This document shows positions 24,856 through 34,480 of a stretch of DNA of 64,000 nucleotides, piece by piece. The stretch comes from Calditrichia bacterium. GTDB taxonomy: Bacteria; Calditrichota; Calditrichia; RBG-13-44-9; J075. The translations under genes and the position numbers were made by a program. The stretch lies in NCBI GenBank assembly GCA_028284445.1, contig JANQRS010000061.1, positions 186,001-250,000 of the forward strand, read 5' to 3'. The number at the start of each line of letters is the position of its first letter. Positions within the stretch are counted from its first letter, which is position 1. Under the pieces are notes generated by a model. That model made no database searches and was not told the origin of the DNA. It was given only the letters and a program-made list of their open reading frames with translations.

Positions 24856-25233
24856 CGCAAAACAAATTTGGGGATAGGGCTCACGAGCTGTCCGGCAAGG
24901 CAGTCTCGGGCTGAGGGGTACGCAATATATGACTATGCATCTCTCGATGTGAGAGTGACCTGGTCGTGAGCCGCACGAAGCTACCAGTAGCATCCTGCCT
25001 GTCCCTGCCCGGGACCCAATTACCCCCAAAGGATATTATTCAGGGAAGTAAACGCAACTACAGTTGCCGTGAAAGATTGAAAATGAGTATGCCAACTCAT
25101 CGATACATGTGATAACGGAAAACTATTGCTGCCAGGTTGTTTCTTATCCTGGCATTTGCCATATTTGAAGACGATGCCGCGAGCCGTGGCGCTGAGATAA
25201 GATTGGAAACTGATTTAGAGGTGTGTTCTCCAT
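24856..25233. other. Structured intergenic region between FHA and kinase genes
   Basis: These 378 bases have no convincing gene. They hold a candidate folded RNA (24868-25030) and two more perfect hairpins: ATGAGT-6 bases-ACTCAT (25083-25100) and TGCCAGG-11 bases-CCTGGCA (25130-25154). The kinase ribosome site GAGGTG lies near 25218-25223. Confidence 0.6.
24868..25030 (+). ncRNA. Candidate structured RNA, family unrecognised
   Basis: TTTGGGG (24868-24874) pairs with CCCCAAA (25024-25030), closing a segment of about 163 bases. Inside, GGCTCACGA (24878-24886) pairs with TCGTGAGCC near 24964-24972, and CTCTC-GATGT-GAGAG near 24941-24955 forms a hairpin. The nested layout suggests a folded RNA, either a free small RNA of 6S-like shape or a leader of the kinase message. 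It does not match SRP RNA, tmRNA, RNase P or the riboswitch cores I know. Orientation is assumed from the neighbouring genes. Confidence 0.35.
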
Positions 25234-27324
25234 ATGGATGACATGATCGGCAAGGTAATAGACAATTACAAGATCCTTGAAGTCCTCGGACAGGGAGGGA
25301 TGGGGACTGTTTACAAGGCCGTCGATGAGACCCTTGAAAAAGAAGTTGCCCTCAAGATGCTTGAGCCCCGGCTGGTAAAGAAAGCCACGCTGCTGAAGCG
25401 CTTCATGGCTGAGCCGAAGCTGCAGGCCAAGCTCGAAAGTCCCCACATTGTTCGCGTATTTGCTTTCCGCAAGACTCAGCTGGGCCTTTTCATCGTTATG
25501 GAATACGTTGAAGGAGAGACCCTTGCCGATATTATCAAGAAAAGCGGCACGGTGCCCTGGCAAAAAGCGCTGGTGCTGTTCAAGCAAATTCTGGCGGCGC
25601 TTGGCCACGCGCATAGCGTTGGCATCATTCACCGCGATATCAAACCACGAAACGTTTTGGTTACCCCCGTCGGCCAGGCAAAAGTCACTGACTTTGGGCT
25701 GGCAAAATTTCAGGAGGGTGGCGATGCAACACTGACACAAACCCTTGCGGGTACCGTCAAATACATGCCTCCGGAGCAGGTTGAAGGTCTGAAAAACGTG
25801 GATCACCGCGGCGATATCTATGCCGCCGGTGTGTCGCTTTACGAAATGCTTGCCGGACGGGTACCCTTTCAAAGTGCTGCCGGTGACTACGCCTTGCTGC
25901 GTGCGATTGTGGAAGATCCTGCGCCGCCTCCAACGCGATTTAACCCGAATATTCCCAAAGGGTTAAATGATATTGTCATGAAGATGATGGAGAAAGACGT
26001 TCGGAAGCGCTATCAAAGTGCGGCGGAAGTGCTCAACGATCTCGAACGCTTTGAAGATTTTATGCGCCGCGGTGGCGAAGAACCAACACTGGGGCAAACA
26101 GACACCATGTCTGCGACGGTCACAGATTCCACTATTGTTGCGCCGAATTCTCCGACCCGGCACTCGTTTACGACCACCCCAACGCAGACGATTGATCCGA
26201 ATATTCCCAATTTCCTTGATGAAGCCGTTGAAGAGCTTGAAGGCTCACGTTATTCCACCACTCTGAACAACGCTCCGCTGGATACAACCTCGCTAAGAAG
26301 CGCTCCCATTGGTAAAATTATGGTCGGTGCTTTGCTTGGCCTGGGTTTACTCGCAGCCCTGGTTTACTTCGTGATTATGCCGATGCTGCTTGGTCCGGTC
26401 ACCTACGCGACGCTGGACTTTACCTCAACACCCGCCTCAGCAGCAATACTGGTTGATGGCGTGGAGGTAGGAAAGACGCCGCTGCAATATAAGGTAACCG
26501 CGAAAGATGCACATTCAATCCGGGTGCAGCTGGACGGCTACCAAACCTGGTCGAAGGACGAAGCGGTATTTGATGCCGATAAGAATTATCCATTTGTAAT
26601 TGATCTAAAGGTGGCGAAGAATGTTGGCACCGTATCGATTATGTCGAATCCTTCCCGTGCAAAGGTCTTTCTCGGCGAGATGGAAATCGGCACGACACCG
26701 ATTGACAGTCAAAATGTTGAAGCAGGCGAATATGAACTGCGACTGGTAAAGTCCGGCTACCAGACATACACTGAAAAAATTGTGGTGGATCCACGCGGAT
26801 TAACGCCGATAACTGCTACGATGAAGCGCAGTAAGTCGAGTGGCAGTGGCAGGACCCCGGCTGCGGCGGCAAATGCAGTGCTTATCCTAAAGGCTGTGCC
26901 TTCCGGTTCCATCTCCATCGATGGCCGGGTCAAACAGAGTACTTCCAATGCGACCCTGCGGACTCGTGCGGCGGCGGGAAATCGAAAGATTCTGTTTCGC
27001 CATCCGGAATACGGCGCCAAAGAAGTGACTTTGAATGCGAAAACGTCCGGCGAAAACCGGCTGACTTGCTATTTCGAAAGCTACCTTAGCATCAATTCAG
27101 TGGATGAGAACGGCGATTTGAGATGGGGCAATATTTACATTAACGGACGCAATATTGATCAGACGACACCGAGATCGGAATTACCATTGGGTGTAGGAAC
27201 ATATCGCATCACGGTGAAACGCTCTGGCCATGAAACGGTGGAAGGAGAGAAGACAATTACCGTGCGTCCGGATACGAAAAAAGTTGTACATCGCTTAAAA
27301 TTTACGCTTCGAAAAATACAGTAG
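25234..27324 (+). CDS. Transmembrane Ser/Thr kinase with PEGA repeats
   Basis: This 696-residue protein has a Hanks-type kinase domain (about 12-275) with GQGGMG loop, VALK Lys 41, HRDIKPRN (catalytic Asp 135), DFGLAK (153-158) and GTVKYMPPEQ. A Thr/Ser-rich juxtamembrane segment (about 281-355) is a likely autophosphorylation region. One membrane helix (about 361-386) leads to an extracytoplasmic part made of about four PEGA-type beta repeats (STPASAAILVDGVEVGKTPL; SNPSRAKVFLGEMEIGTTPI; VPSGSISIDGRVKQST; GNIYINGRNIDQTTPR). All catalytic residues are present. It probably senses or binds an envelope component and phosphorylates the FHA protein encoded upstream or another client. The downstream envelope genes on the same strand may be its output (inference). 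Confidence 0.95.
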   Translation: MDDMIGKVIDNYKILEVLGQGGMGTVYKAVDETLEKEVALKMLEPRLVKKATLLKRFMAEPKLQAKLESPHIVRVFAFRKTQLGLFIVMEYVEGETLADIIKKSGTVPWQKALVLFKQILAALGHAHSVGIIHRDIKPRNVLVTPVGQAKVTDFGLAKFQEGGDATLTQTLAGTVKYMPPEQVEGLKNVDHRGDIYAAGVSLYEMLAGRVPFQSAAGDYALLRAIVEDPAPPPTRFNPNIPKGLNDIVMKMMEKDVRKRYQSAAEVLNDLERFEDFMRRGGEEPTLGQTDTMSATVTDSTIVAPNSPTRHSFTTTPTQTIDPNIPNFLDEAVEELEGSRYSTTLNNAPLDTTSLRSAPIGKIMVGALLGLGLLAALVYFVIMPMLLGPVTYATLDFTSTPASAAILVDGVEVGKTPLQYKVTAKDAHSIRVQLDGYQTWSKDEAVFDADKNYPFVIDLKVAKNVGTVSIMSNPSRAKVFLGEMEIGTTPIDSQNVEAGEYELRLVKSGYQTYTEKIVVDPRGLTPITATMKRSKSSGSGRTPAAAANAVLILKAVPSGSISIDGRVKQSTSNATLRTRAAAGNRKILFRHPEYGAKEVTLNAKTSGENRLTCYFESYLSINSVDENGDLRWGNIYINGRNIDQTTPRSELPLGVGTYRITVKRSGHETVEGEKTITVRPDTKKVVHRLKFTLRKIQ

Positions 27325-27497
27325 AGTGGACCAGAAGTCTTGTTCTTTCCTGCCTCTTAATGCGTCCTGTCACAATCGAACAGCTGAAAATTTCACATGT
27401 TGCGAATGAAAATTCTACAGATTTTTAATGAGGGGACGTGGAATTGTCGAGATTGGGCGAGTATTTTTAGCTCTATTTGAAAAAAACAAGGGAACTC

Positions 27498-28826
27498 ATG
27501 AAGGAATTGTTAAGCATGCTTATCCGCGGTTTGTGCATCCTCGCGCTGGTGTTTGCCGGTGCTTGCGCTACAGTTGAGTATCAGGCTGATCCGGATAGTA
27601 TTGAGGATGATATTCGCCGTCTGAATGATAAATTGGCCGAAAATTCAAATGACGCCGAAGCATTGAGAGACATCGGCGCGCTCTATTTTCAGTCGAAGCG
27701 CTATGACCTGGCTCGGAACTATTTGCAGCGGTCGATACAGCAGAATGACAAAGACCCCAAGACACTTTTTTTTGTGGGTATGTCGGCGGAATTTGATGGA
27801 AAAGAATCCCTTGCCCGCAACATTTACCAAAAGTATCCGGATATGCCGCGCTTCTCTCCTTATCGCAAGCTAATGGCAGGCCGTTATAATTGGCTGTTGC
27901 GAGAAGAAGCTCGCCTTGCTGCAAAGAAGTTGATCCAGGACCCGCTGAACGCGCCGGCAGTTGCCAACGATGCTGTTGCGGTTTTCCCGATGATCTATCA
28001 AGGTAACAATCCCCGTTTTTCGGCAGTTGGACGTGGTCTCAGTGAAATGTTGCTGATCGACCTCGGCGAAATTGCCGGTGTGCGTACGGTGGAACGCATC
28101 CGTACCCAGGCGCTGATTAACGAACTTGAAATTTCCAATAGCAGATATGTCGATCCGAATACCAGCCCGCGACACGGTAAGCTGCTTGGCGCCGGCAAAG
28201 TCGTTGGTGGTGTGTATGACGTGTTGGTTGATCGCGATCTGAAAGTGAATGCATCATCCTGGAACTTGGCTCAGGATGACGCGCCTGAAATTCATAATAA
28301 ACAGGATCTTTTGAGAAATTTGTTTCTGCTCCAGAAAGAGCTTCTGATCGAGATCCTGCAGCAGCTCAATATTCAGCTTAGTCGTGAAGATAAAGAAAAG
28401 CTGATTGCGGTGCCCACTCGCAATGTAGAGGCGTTCCTGCAATACTGCCTTGGGCTGGAGCGGGAAGACAATCGTGAATTTGATCTGGCCACCGGCTATT
28501 ATACCCGGGCTTTGGAACTGGATCCCAATTTCACCCTGGCTGCTACTCGGAAAGAAGTAAGCGAGGGACTGGATGCAGCCGGTGGCACCCTGGAAAATGC
28601 GATGAATTCGGCATTGAAGGCCGATGCGCCGACCTCGAAGAGCAGTGATACCGGACAGGCATCTATTCTGGATACCCGTTTGCAGTCGCTGGGAAATAAT
28701 ATTGGCGCCGGCTTTGCCAACGGCGATGAAAGTCGCAAAGGCGTGGAAGAAGCCGTGGGTGCCAGGGCCGGTATCGGACCGCTGCCGGAACCGCCACCAC
28801 CAAGTGGCAGCGGCGGTAACAACTGA
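27498..28826 (+). CDS. TPR and CsgG-like lipoprotein, module copy 1
   Basis: This 442-residue protein has a signal peptide with lipobox (LALVFAGAC). The ATG at 27498 is chosen because AGGGA lies just upstream; a TTG seven codons earlier is the alternative. An N-terminal TPR region (DAEALRDIGALYFQSKRYDLARNYLQRSI) is followed by a CsgG/FlgO-like domain (AVAVFPMIYQGNNPRFSAVGRGLSEMLLIDLGEIAGVRTVERIRTQ), another TPR (FDLATGYYTRALELDPNF) and a low-complexity tail ending LPEPPPPSG. The protein at 35724-37019 is a full-length homologue ending LPEPPPPP. Predicted to face the periplasm from the outer membrane, it may form or regulate an export assembly for the secreted protein encoded next. Confidence 0.82.
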   Translation: MKELLSMLIRGLCILALVFAGACATVEYQADPDSIEDDIRRLNDKLAENSNDAEALRDIGALYFQSKRYDLARNYLQRSIQQNDKDPKTLFFVGMSAEFDGKESLARNIYQKYPDMPRFSPYRKLMAGRYNWLLREEARLAAKKLIQDPLNAPAVANDAVAVFPMIYQGNNPRFSAVGRGLSEMLLIDLGEIAGVRTVERIRTQALINELEISNSRYVDPNTSPRHGKLLGAGKVVGGVYDVLVDRDLKVNASSWNLAQDDAPEIHNKQDLLRNLFLLQKELLIEILQQLNIQLSREDKEKLIAVPTRNVEAFLQYCLGLEREDNREFDLATGYYTRALELDPNFTLAATRKEVSEGLDAAGGTLENAMNSALKADAPTSKSSDTGQASILDTRLQSLGNNIGAGFANGDESRKGVEEAVGARAGIGPLPEPPPPSGSGGNN

Positions 28827-28918
28827 TGTGGGTGTGACTTTTGATTGTGAAACTGTGCAATAAGCCAGGTTTGTTGAGGGGCGACAAGCAGGGCTGCTAT
28901 ACTTAAACAAGGAATCAA

Positions 28919-31900
28919 GTGTTGAAAAATGTTTGCAGGCTTAAAATGGATATTACGGATAAGTTGACCGCAGGAAGCTCGCCAGTTAATGCGTTTCTCT
29001 ATACATGTATTCTTGTCTTGCTCGGTTGCTCATTTCATTTGAGCGCTCAGCAATTTGTTGAAGTCACAAGCGGCGTGGTCGTTGAAGATCTTGGTGTCTC
29101 GCTCGGCTGTAGCTGGGGCGATTTCGACGGGGACGGTGATGAAGATTTGTTTGTTACCAATCTCAATCACCTCGATAACTTTCTCTATCGCAATGATGGC
29201 GAAGGCACCTTTACACGTATGACTACTGCAGATGTCGGTGACCTGGTCGGCGAAGGTGGTTTGGCCGGCGTTGGCGCCTGGGCCGATTATGACAACGACG
29301 GCGACCTAGATATATTTGTCTCACGGATCGGTATGAACGCCCTCTATCGCAATGATGGCAACGGCTTCTTTACCAGCCTCAGCGTGGAAGAAACCGGCGA
29401 TCTGCTCTTGGATACCGATAATTCCACCAGTGGCACATGGGGCGACTACGACAATGACGGAGATCTGGATCTCTTTGTTACCAATATTGATGAAACCCCC
29501 AACGCGCTCTACCAGAATAAATGTGAAGGCTATTTTGTTAAGATGACCGAAGAAGAAGTCGGTCCGATTGCCGGTGGCGGCGGCACGTCTTTCGGTGCAA
29601 CCTGGGCCGATTATGATAACGACGGTGACCTCGATTTGTATGTTGCCAACGCCACCGAAGACGCCGGGCAGGATAATTTCCTTTATGACAATAACGGACA
29701 GGGTTTTTTCTCCCGTATTGGTAACGGATCTATTTCTAATGATAACGCCAAATCGATTGGCGCCAGCTGGGGCGATTACAACAACGATGGCTTTTTGGAT
29801 CTCTACGTCGCTAATGCAGACGGAGAAGACAATATGCTTTTTCGCAATCGCGGAAACGGCACCTTTCAGCAAATCAGCAGCCGCGTCCCGGTGGTAGATG
29901 GCAACAATTCGGTCGGTTCCGGATGGGCCGATATCGATAACGATGGCGACCTCGATCTGTTCGTCGCCAATACCGATAATGAAAACAACGATATTTACCT
30001 GAACGATGCTGAAACCGGCACTTTCTTTGAGTTTTTCAATGACGTTACGGTAACCTCCGCCGGCTATTCCAGCGGTATCGGTTGGACGGACCTCGGTGGT
30101 GACGGCTGGCTGGATCTTTACGTGACCAACAGCATTGCTGATTCTTCCCAGATCCTTGGCGGTGGAGAACCGAATTTTTTCTATCTGAACGATTCGGATA
30201 CAAGCGATACAACCGGTAATTGGTTGACCATTAGTCTTGAAGGCGTGGCCTCGAATGCAAATGCAATTGGTGCGAAAGTCTTTGTAACGGCTACCTTTGA
30301 TCGCTTCCCGGTCACTCAAATGCGGGAAATCACCAGTTTGAGCGGCGCCGGTAGTCAGAACAGCTTTACTGCTCACTTCGGATTGGGCCAAGTAACGATT
30401 GTCGACAGTATTTCTGTTGAATGGCCTTCGGGCAATCAAACCATTCTTACCAACGTCGAAGTGAATAGCCAGCTGCCGATCCGTGAAAGTTCCCCGGAAC
30501 TCATCATTGTTGACAGGGTGATCGATTTTGGTGATGTGATTGCCGGTGAAGTTGCAAACCGTTCTGTAAATGTCAGCAATGGCAGTTTTCGCGATCTGAC
30601 GGTTGCTCTGAAGGAATTGGTTGGGGCAGATGCCGACCAGTTTACGATCGATACAACCGAAATCATAATTCCCGGTGATGGTGAAAAGAGCAAGGGGGGC
30701 GGCGGCCTTAATGTTAGCTTTGCCCCGACACGTAACGGCGAATTCAGCGTATTGCTCGATTTTCGCTCCGACGGCGGCACCGGCTGCGTCGAATTGATTG
30801 GCCGTGGTATTGCACCGGTTCTTGCCCTAGAAAACGATACCCTCGCTTTTCAGGAGGTACAAGTTGACTGTACGGTAACACGCCTCTTTACTATTACCAA
30901 TGGCGGACAATCAACGCTGGAAGTGACCGGTGTGTCGATTGATGGCCTAGATGCCGGGAATTTCAGCACCAGCTTTACAGGGGCGACCCTGCCGATAGCC
31001 CAGAGCACCGATATCCCGGTAGAGTTTACCCCAAACGATCTGGCAGGCTTCACTGCCCAAATGAATATCTTTAGCAATGGGGGAGACCAGAGCGTTGGAT
31101 TAAGCGGTATCGGGGTCACGGCAGAAATCAGCATCCCTGATACGCTATTGGAATTTGGTCTGGTGCGCAATGATAGCACCAAGATCCTTACACTAACGCT
31201 ATCGAATCCCAGTTCGCAGGTATTGAATATTTTCGACGTCAGTTTTGAGGGCGAGAATGTTGAAGAATTTGCCCTGTTAAACGGATTCCCCTCGCGTTTG
31301 CGGCCCGGAGAACAGGCGGACATCCGCATTCAGGCTATTCCTGATTTTCCCGGCGAAAAAGTAGCCCAAATCGTTATTGTCAGTAATGCCGTAAGCAGCC
31401 CTGATATTGTCCCGATTCTTTATACCAGCACGGTGACGGTAATTGATCCGGTAATAACCACCAATCCCGGAGAACCGGTAGGTATTATCGTGCCTTCCCC
31501 GCCTGGATTCACGCCCAACCTGGCTACGCTATATTATCGTCTGGCCGGGAAACGGGATTTTGCGGACAGCATGCAGGTGAACAGCACTGCTGAATTTGAT
31601 TTTCAGGTTGTCACCTCGGCAGCTGACATCCGCGGTATCGAATACTACGTGCGAATGACTGACGGTCGCGGTACGGTAACCTTCCCGCAGCTTGCGCCGG
31701 CTGACAATCCGGCATTTATTCCGCTGGAAATAGCGGAGGTGGATTATCCGCTGCCAATGGCTGCGCGTGACAATCGTTTGGTATCAATCCCGCTAACTGT
31801 GAACGACCCGCAGATCGAAGAAGTTTTCTCCGATTTAGGCGAGTATAATACCTGGTTTTGGCGTCTCTTCCGCTGGGATTCGGAAAGCGAGTCATATCAG

Positions 31901-33016
31901 GAATATCCGGAATTCGGCACTTCACTTGTTTCCGGGCAGTCGTATTGGCTGGTAACCCAGGATGGCACTGGCTTCAAGGTGCGCGATGCCCAATCCGTCG
32001 AACCGGATTCGCTGGTCATCCCGCTAGAGCCGGGTTGGAATCAATTAGCGAATCCTTATGCATTCGACCTCAACTGGTTTGAAGTTCAGACCGATTCCGG
32101 TGTGGAAATTCCATTTACACAGCAGGACGGACAGTTTGAATTAACCACCCAACTGGCGTCCTGGGATGGTTTCTTTGTTTACAAGGATCCTGGCACCGGC
32201 AGTGGCCGCCTGGTTCTGCCACCGTTTGAGACCTTTAGCACTGATGAGGGCAAGCGGGGAGATGTCCAGGTCCGGACAAAGATGGATCCCGCGACACGCA
32301 TCGAGCTGCATGCCAGTACGATCGGTTCCGGTTTGAAAGATCATAGCACGGTCCTGGGAATTGCAGATAATGCTGCCGTTGGTCGAGACCAACTGGACTA
32401 CGCCAAGCCGCCGGCATTTGGCAACTACCTGGAAATCTATAGCATGGTAGATGGCGAACGTCTTGCGGGCAGCTTCAAACCCGGAAGCGAAGATGGGCAG
32501 TTCTGGGATATTACCATTCGCTCCTCTGCCTCTTCGGAAGCAGTTGCTGTTGATTTACTTACTGAAATGCCGGGAAGTATTCACGTGCTCGATCTGGATA
32601 ATCAACATGCGCTGGTCGTCGATGCGCAACGTTTCGTGGCAGATCTTGGTGAGGCCCATTCAGAACGGCATTTTCGCGTCATAAACGGCAATGAAGCATT
32701 TGCAAATAGCGTCAGCGACGGCATTTCGTTGGTGCCGCTGGATTATGAACTGGCCCAGAATTTCCCGAATCCATTTAACCCGGTCACCCACATTCCATAT
32801 ACGCTGAAGCAGCAGCAGGATGTGCGCCTGGAAATCTTCAATGTTCTTGGGCAGCGCGTCAAGACGCTGGTGAACGGCGTGCAGGCTTCCGGCCGCTATA
32901 CCATTAGCTGGGATGGCCGTAATGAACAGGGACATGCGGTTGGAAATGGCATTTATGTTTATCGCCTGCGTGCCGGGGAATTTACAGAAGTGCGCAAGAT
33001 GGTATTGCTCCGATAA
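28919..33016 (+). CDS. Giant secreted FG-GAP/ASPIC protein with sorting tail, module copy 1
   Basis: This 1365-residue protein has a signal region ending LSAQQF. Residues about 55-430 hold roughly eight FG-GAP/VCBS-like repeats with calcium-loop patterns (DFDGDGDEDLFV, DYDNDGDLDIFV, DIDNDGDLDLFV), predicted to be a beta-propeller. An ASPIC/UnbV-like segment follows (SLSGAGSQNSFTAHFGLG..VEWPSG). Next come Ig-like ASH/'choice-of-anchor' domains (VIDFGDVIAGEVANRSVNV; LAFQEVQVDCTVTRLFTI). A region of about 500 residues is homologous to the protein at 42563-44443, and the C-terminal tail has YELAQNFPNPFNPVT...MVLLR. GTG at 28919 or TTG at 28922 may be the start; AAGGAA precedes both. Likely surface or extracellular binding function; ligand unknown. 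Confidence 0.88.
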   Translation: MLKNVCRLKMDITDKLTAGSSPVNAFLYTCILVLLGCSFHLSAQQFVEVTSGVVVEDLGVSLGCSWGDFDGDGDEDLFVTNLNHLDNFLYRNDGEGTFTRMTTADVGDLVGEGGLAGVGAWADYDNDGDLDIFVSRIGMNALYRNDGNGFFTSLSVEETGDLLLDTDNSTSGTWGDYDNDGDLDLFVTNIDETPNALYQNKCEGYFVKMTEEEVGPIAGGGGTSFGATWADYDNDGDLDLYVANATEDAGQDNFLYDNNGQGFFSRIGNGSISNDNAKSIGASWGDYNNDGFLDLYVANADGEDNMLFRNRGNGTFQQISSRVPVVDGNNSVGSGWADIDNDGDLDLFVANTDNENNDIYLNDAETGTFFEFFNDVTVTSAGYSSGIGWTDLGGDGWLDLYVTNSIADSSQILGGGEPNFFYLNDSDTSDTTGNWLTISLEGVASNANAIGAKVFVTATFDRFPVTQMREITSLSGAGSQNSFTAHFGLGQVTIVDSISVEWPSGNQTILTNVEVNSQLPIRESSPELIIVDRVIDFGDVIAGEVANRSVNVSNGSFRDLTVALKELVGADADQFTIDTTEIIIPGDGEKSKGGGGLNVSFAPTRNGEFSVLLDFRSDGGTGCVELIGRGIAPVLALENDTLAFQEVQVDCTVTRLFTITNGGQSTLEVTGVSIDGLDAGNFSTSFTGATLPIAQSTDIPVEFTPNDLAGFTAQMNIFSNGGDQSVGLSGIGVTAEISIPDTLLEFGLVRNDSTKILTLTLSNPSSQVLNIFDVSFEGENVEEFALLNGFPSRLRPGEQADIRIQAIPDFPGEKVAQIVIVSNAVSSPDIVPILYTSTVTVIDPVITTNPGEPVGIIVPSPPGFTPNLATLYYRLAGKRDFADSMQVNSTAEFDFQVVTSAADIRGIEYYVRMTDGRGTVTFPQLAPADNPAFIPLEIAEVDYPLPMAARDNRLVSIPLTVNDPQIEEVFSDLGEYNTWFWRLFRWDSESESYQEYPEFGTSLVSGQSYWLVTQDGTGFKVRDAQSVEPDSLVIPLEPGWNQLANPYAFDLNWFEVQTDSGVEIPFTQQDGQFELTTQLASWDGFFVYKDPGTGSGRLVLPPFETFSTDEGKRGDVQVRTKMDPATRIELHASTIGSGLKDHSTVLGIADNAAVGRDQLDYAKPPAFGNYLEIYSMVDGERLAGSFKPGSEDGQFWDITIRSSASSEAVAVDLLTEMPGSIHVLDLDNQHALVVDAQRFVADLGEAHSERHFRVINGNEAFANSVSDGISLVPLDYELAQNFPNPFNPVTHIPYTLKQQQDVRLEIFNVLGQRVKTLVNGVQASGRYTISWDGRNEQGHAVGNGIYVYRLRAGEFTEVRKMVLLR

Positions 33017-33074
33017 GCACTGGCGATAATCGGATAAACGATTTGAAGAAATAGTGAAATAGAAAAGGACGAAC

Positions 33075-34178
33075 ATGCCCCTCAGATGGATCCGGCTTAG
33101 TATTGCCTTGTTGGTATTGATAATTTCCGCGCAAATGATGGCGCAGGGAGGCCTGCAGCGAAATATTGTGCTGCGGCCTGTCTATCAGAACTGGAGCTTC
33201 GATGGTGATTCCGGTTCTGTATTTCAGGATTTCTCCGAATTTAGCATGGTGCTATCCGCCCAGGTGCCGTTAAATGATCGCTTCAGCCTCTCGTTTTGGG
33301 GCGCACAAGCCGAGACCAATGGCGATATTGCTGATATATCCGGTTTGGCGGATGTGCAGATTACCTCGCACATAATGGTGCCGGAAATGAAATCTGTGTT
33401 TAGTCTGGCAGTTAACCTCCCAAGCGGTCGCACGGAATTTACGACTGAGCAACTGGAATCATCCCTGATTCTCGGCGATGCGGCCTATCGCCTGCAGGTG
33501 CCGAATTTTGGTCAGGGATTGAACGTCGCGCCCGGTTTCATTATTGCCCACGATGTCAACCACCAGTTTGCCTTAGGTGCCGGAGCAACATTTAAATATA
33601 ATGGTGCGTACAATCCGGTGGACTTTCTTGGCGAGTTTGATCCCGGCGACGAATTTACAGTCACTGCCGGCGCAGAATACCGCTTGAATGAAAATACCAG
33701 TTTGAAAGGCGATATTATTTTTACGGCATTTCAAGCTGACAAGCTGGCGGATACCGAGATCTTCGATGCCGGCAGCAAGACCGTGTTCATCGTTGATTAT
33801 CTGCAGAATATTGGCAACAATACCTTTAATGTATTTACCCGTTATCGCAGTCGTGCCAACAGTTTGGTGTTGAGCACCAATCAGGAAACCCAGACCATTC
33901 CCAATAATTTCGACGTATTTACCAGCTATAGTATGAAGCTCCCTCGAGCAACGACTCTCAAATTCCTCCTGGAAGGGCGCTTCTACAATGAACTGGAAAC
34001 TGCAATCGCCAATAATCTGAGCGGTGGCAATTTGTTCGGCTTTGGTATTCGGCCGTCAGCTCGTTTCGGCGAGGCGTTTGCCGGTTACCTGCAGGCCAAA
34101 TACTATACCGGTAGCTTCAGCGACGATCGCTCCTTGAGTGGTTACGATATTGGTGTTGGGTTGATACTATATTATTGA
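33075..34178 (+). CDS. Predicted outer-membrane beta-barrel, module copy 1
   Basis: This 367-residue protein has a signal peptide (LSIALLVLIISAQMMAQ) and a mature part of alternating amphipathic beta strands ending in aromatic residues (final DIGVGLILYY), as expected of an outer-membrane barrel. I do not recognise a named family. It is clearly homologous to 44533-45639 (shared blocks RPVYQNW/QPLYQRW, PNFGQGLNVAPGF/PSFGQGLNISPGF, FKYNGAYNPVD/WQFNGTFQPVD). AAGGA precedes the ATG. In both module copies the barrel gene follows the secreted tail-bearing protein, so it may be an anchor or partner of that protein (inference). Confidence 0.75.
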   Translation: MPLRWIRLSIALLVLIISAQMMAQGGLQRNIVLRPVYQNWSFDGDSGSVFQDFSEFSMVLSAQVPLNDRFSLSFWGAQAETNGDIADISGLADVQITSHIMVPEMKSVFSLAVNLPSGRTEFTTEQLESSLILGDAAYRLQVPNFGQGLNVAPGFIIAHDVNHQFALGAGATFKYNGAYNPVDFLGEFDPGDEFTVTAGAEYRLNENTSLKGDIIFTAFQADKLADTEIFDAGSKTVFIVDYLQNIGNNTFNVFTRYRSRANSLVLSTNQETQTIPNNFDVFTSYSMKLPRATTLKFLLEGRFYNELETAIANNLSGGNLFGFGIRPSARFGEAFAGYLQAKYYTGSFSDDRSLSGYDIGVGLILYY

Positions 34179-34480
34179 TGCACGTGTCCTATATTGACAT
34201 CCCCCTATGTCTCCCTTCGAAGGGGGATTTAGGGGGATGTCGGAATTTCGGAATGCTGTACCCCTCATGTTATCCCTGTCTATCCCGAAAATAATGAACA
34301 AATATTCTTTCGAGAAAATTCTGATATATATGCCTCTTGGTAAGTAATCTGTCTGTTGTTGCACAGCAACGCGTAATTGTTAGGCAGTTATGCCCGGAAT
34401 CACATTTTTCCAGCTGTTTATGACTATTTTACCAGTGGCACTTAAAAGGGATTGTTTATCATTAGCTGGAGGTATTTCCA
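34179..34480. other. Intergenic region with REP palindrome and strong ribosome site
   Basis: These 302 bases contain the REP-like palindrome 34196-34241 just after the barrel gene, then AT-rich sequence with no confident promoter, and a GGAGGT ribosome site about 8 bases before the ATG at 34481. It probably separates two transcription units. Confidence 0.5.
34196..34241. repeat. REP-like palindrome, second copy
   Basis: This inverted repeat has arms GACATCCCCCTA / TAGGGGGATGTC and core CCTTCGAAGG. It shares sequence and architecture with 4304-4350 and likewise lies directly downstream of a gene. Confidence 0.8.

Noticed and set aside
24900..24975. TPP or cyclic-di-GMP riboswitch upstream of the kinase
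   Set aside because: GGGCTGAGG and GACCTGG fragments recall TPP motifs, but the core CTGAGA and ACCTGAT signatures and their spacing are absent; no c-di-GMP core is seen.
25144..25872. 242-codon antisense frame over the kinase start
   Set aside because: The overlapping plus-strand frame encodes a full kinase domain; the antisense frame has no homologous features.
23641..27324. A type VI secretion locus
   Set aside because: Only an FHA protein and a kinase are present; no sheath, Hcp, VgrG, ClpV or membrane-complex genes follow.
29321..30439. 372-codon open frame antisense to the FG-GAP protein gene
   Set aside because: It mirrors the repeated DNDGD codons of the true gene, has no recognisable domain and would lie wholly inside a well-supported gene.
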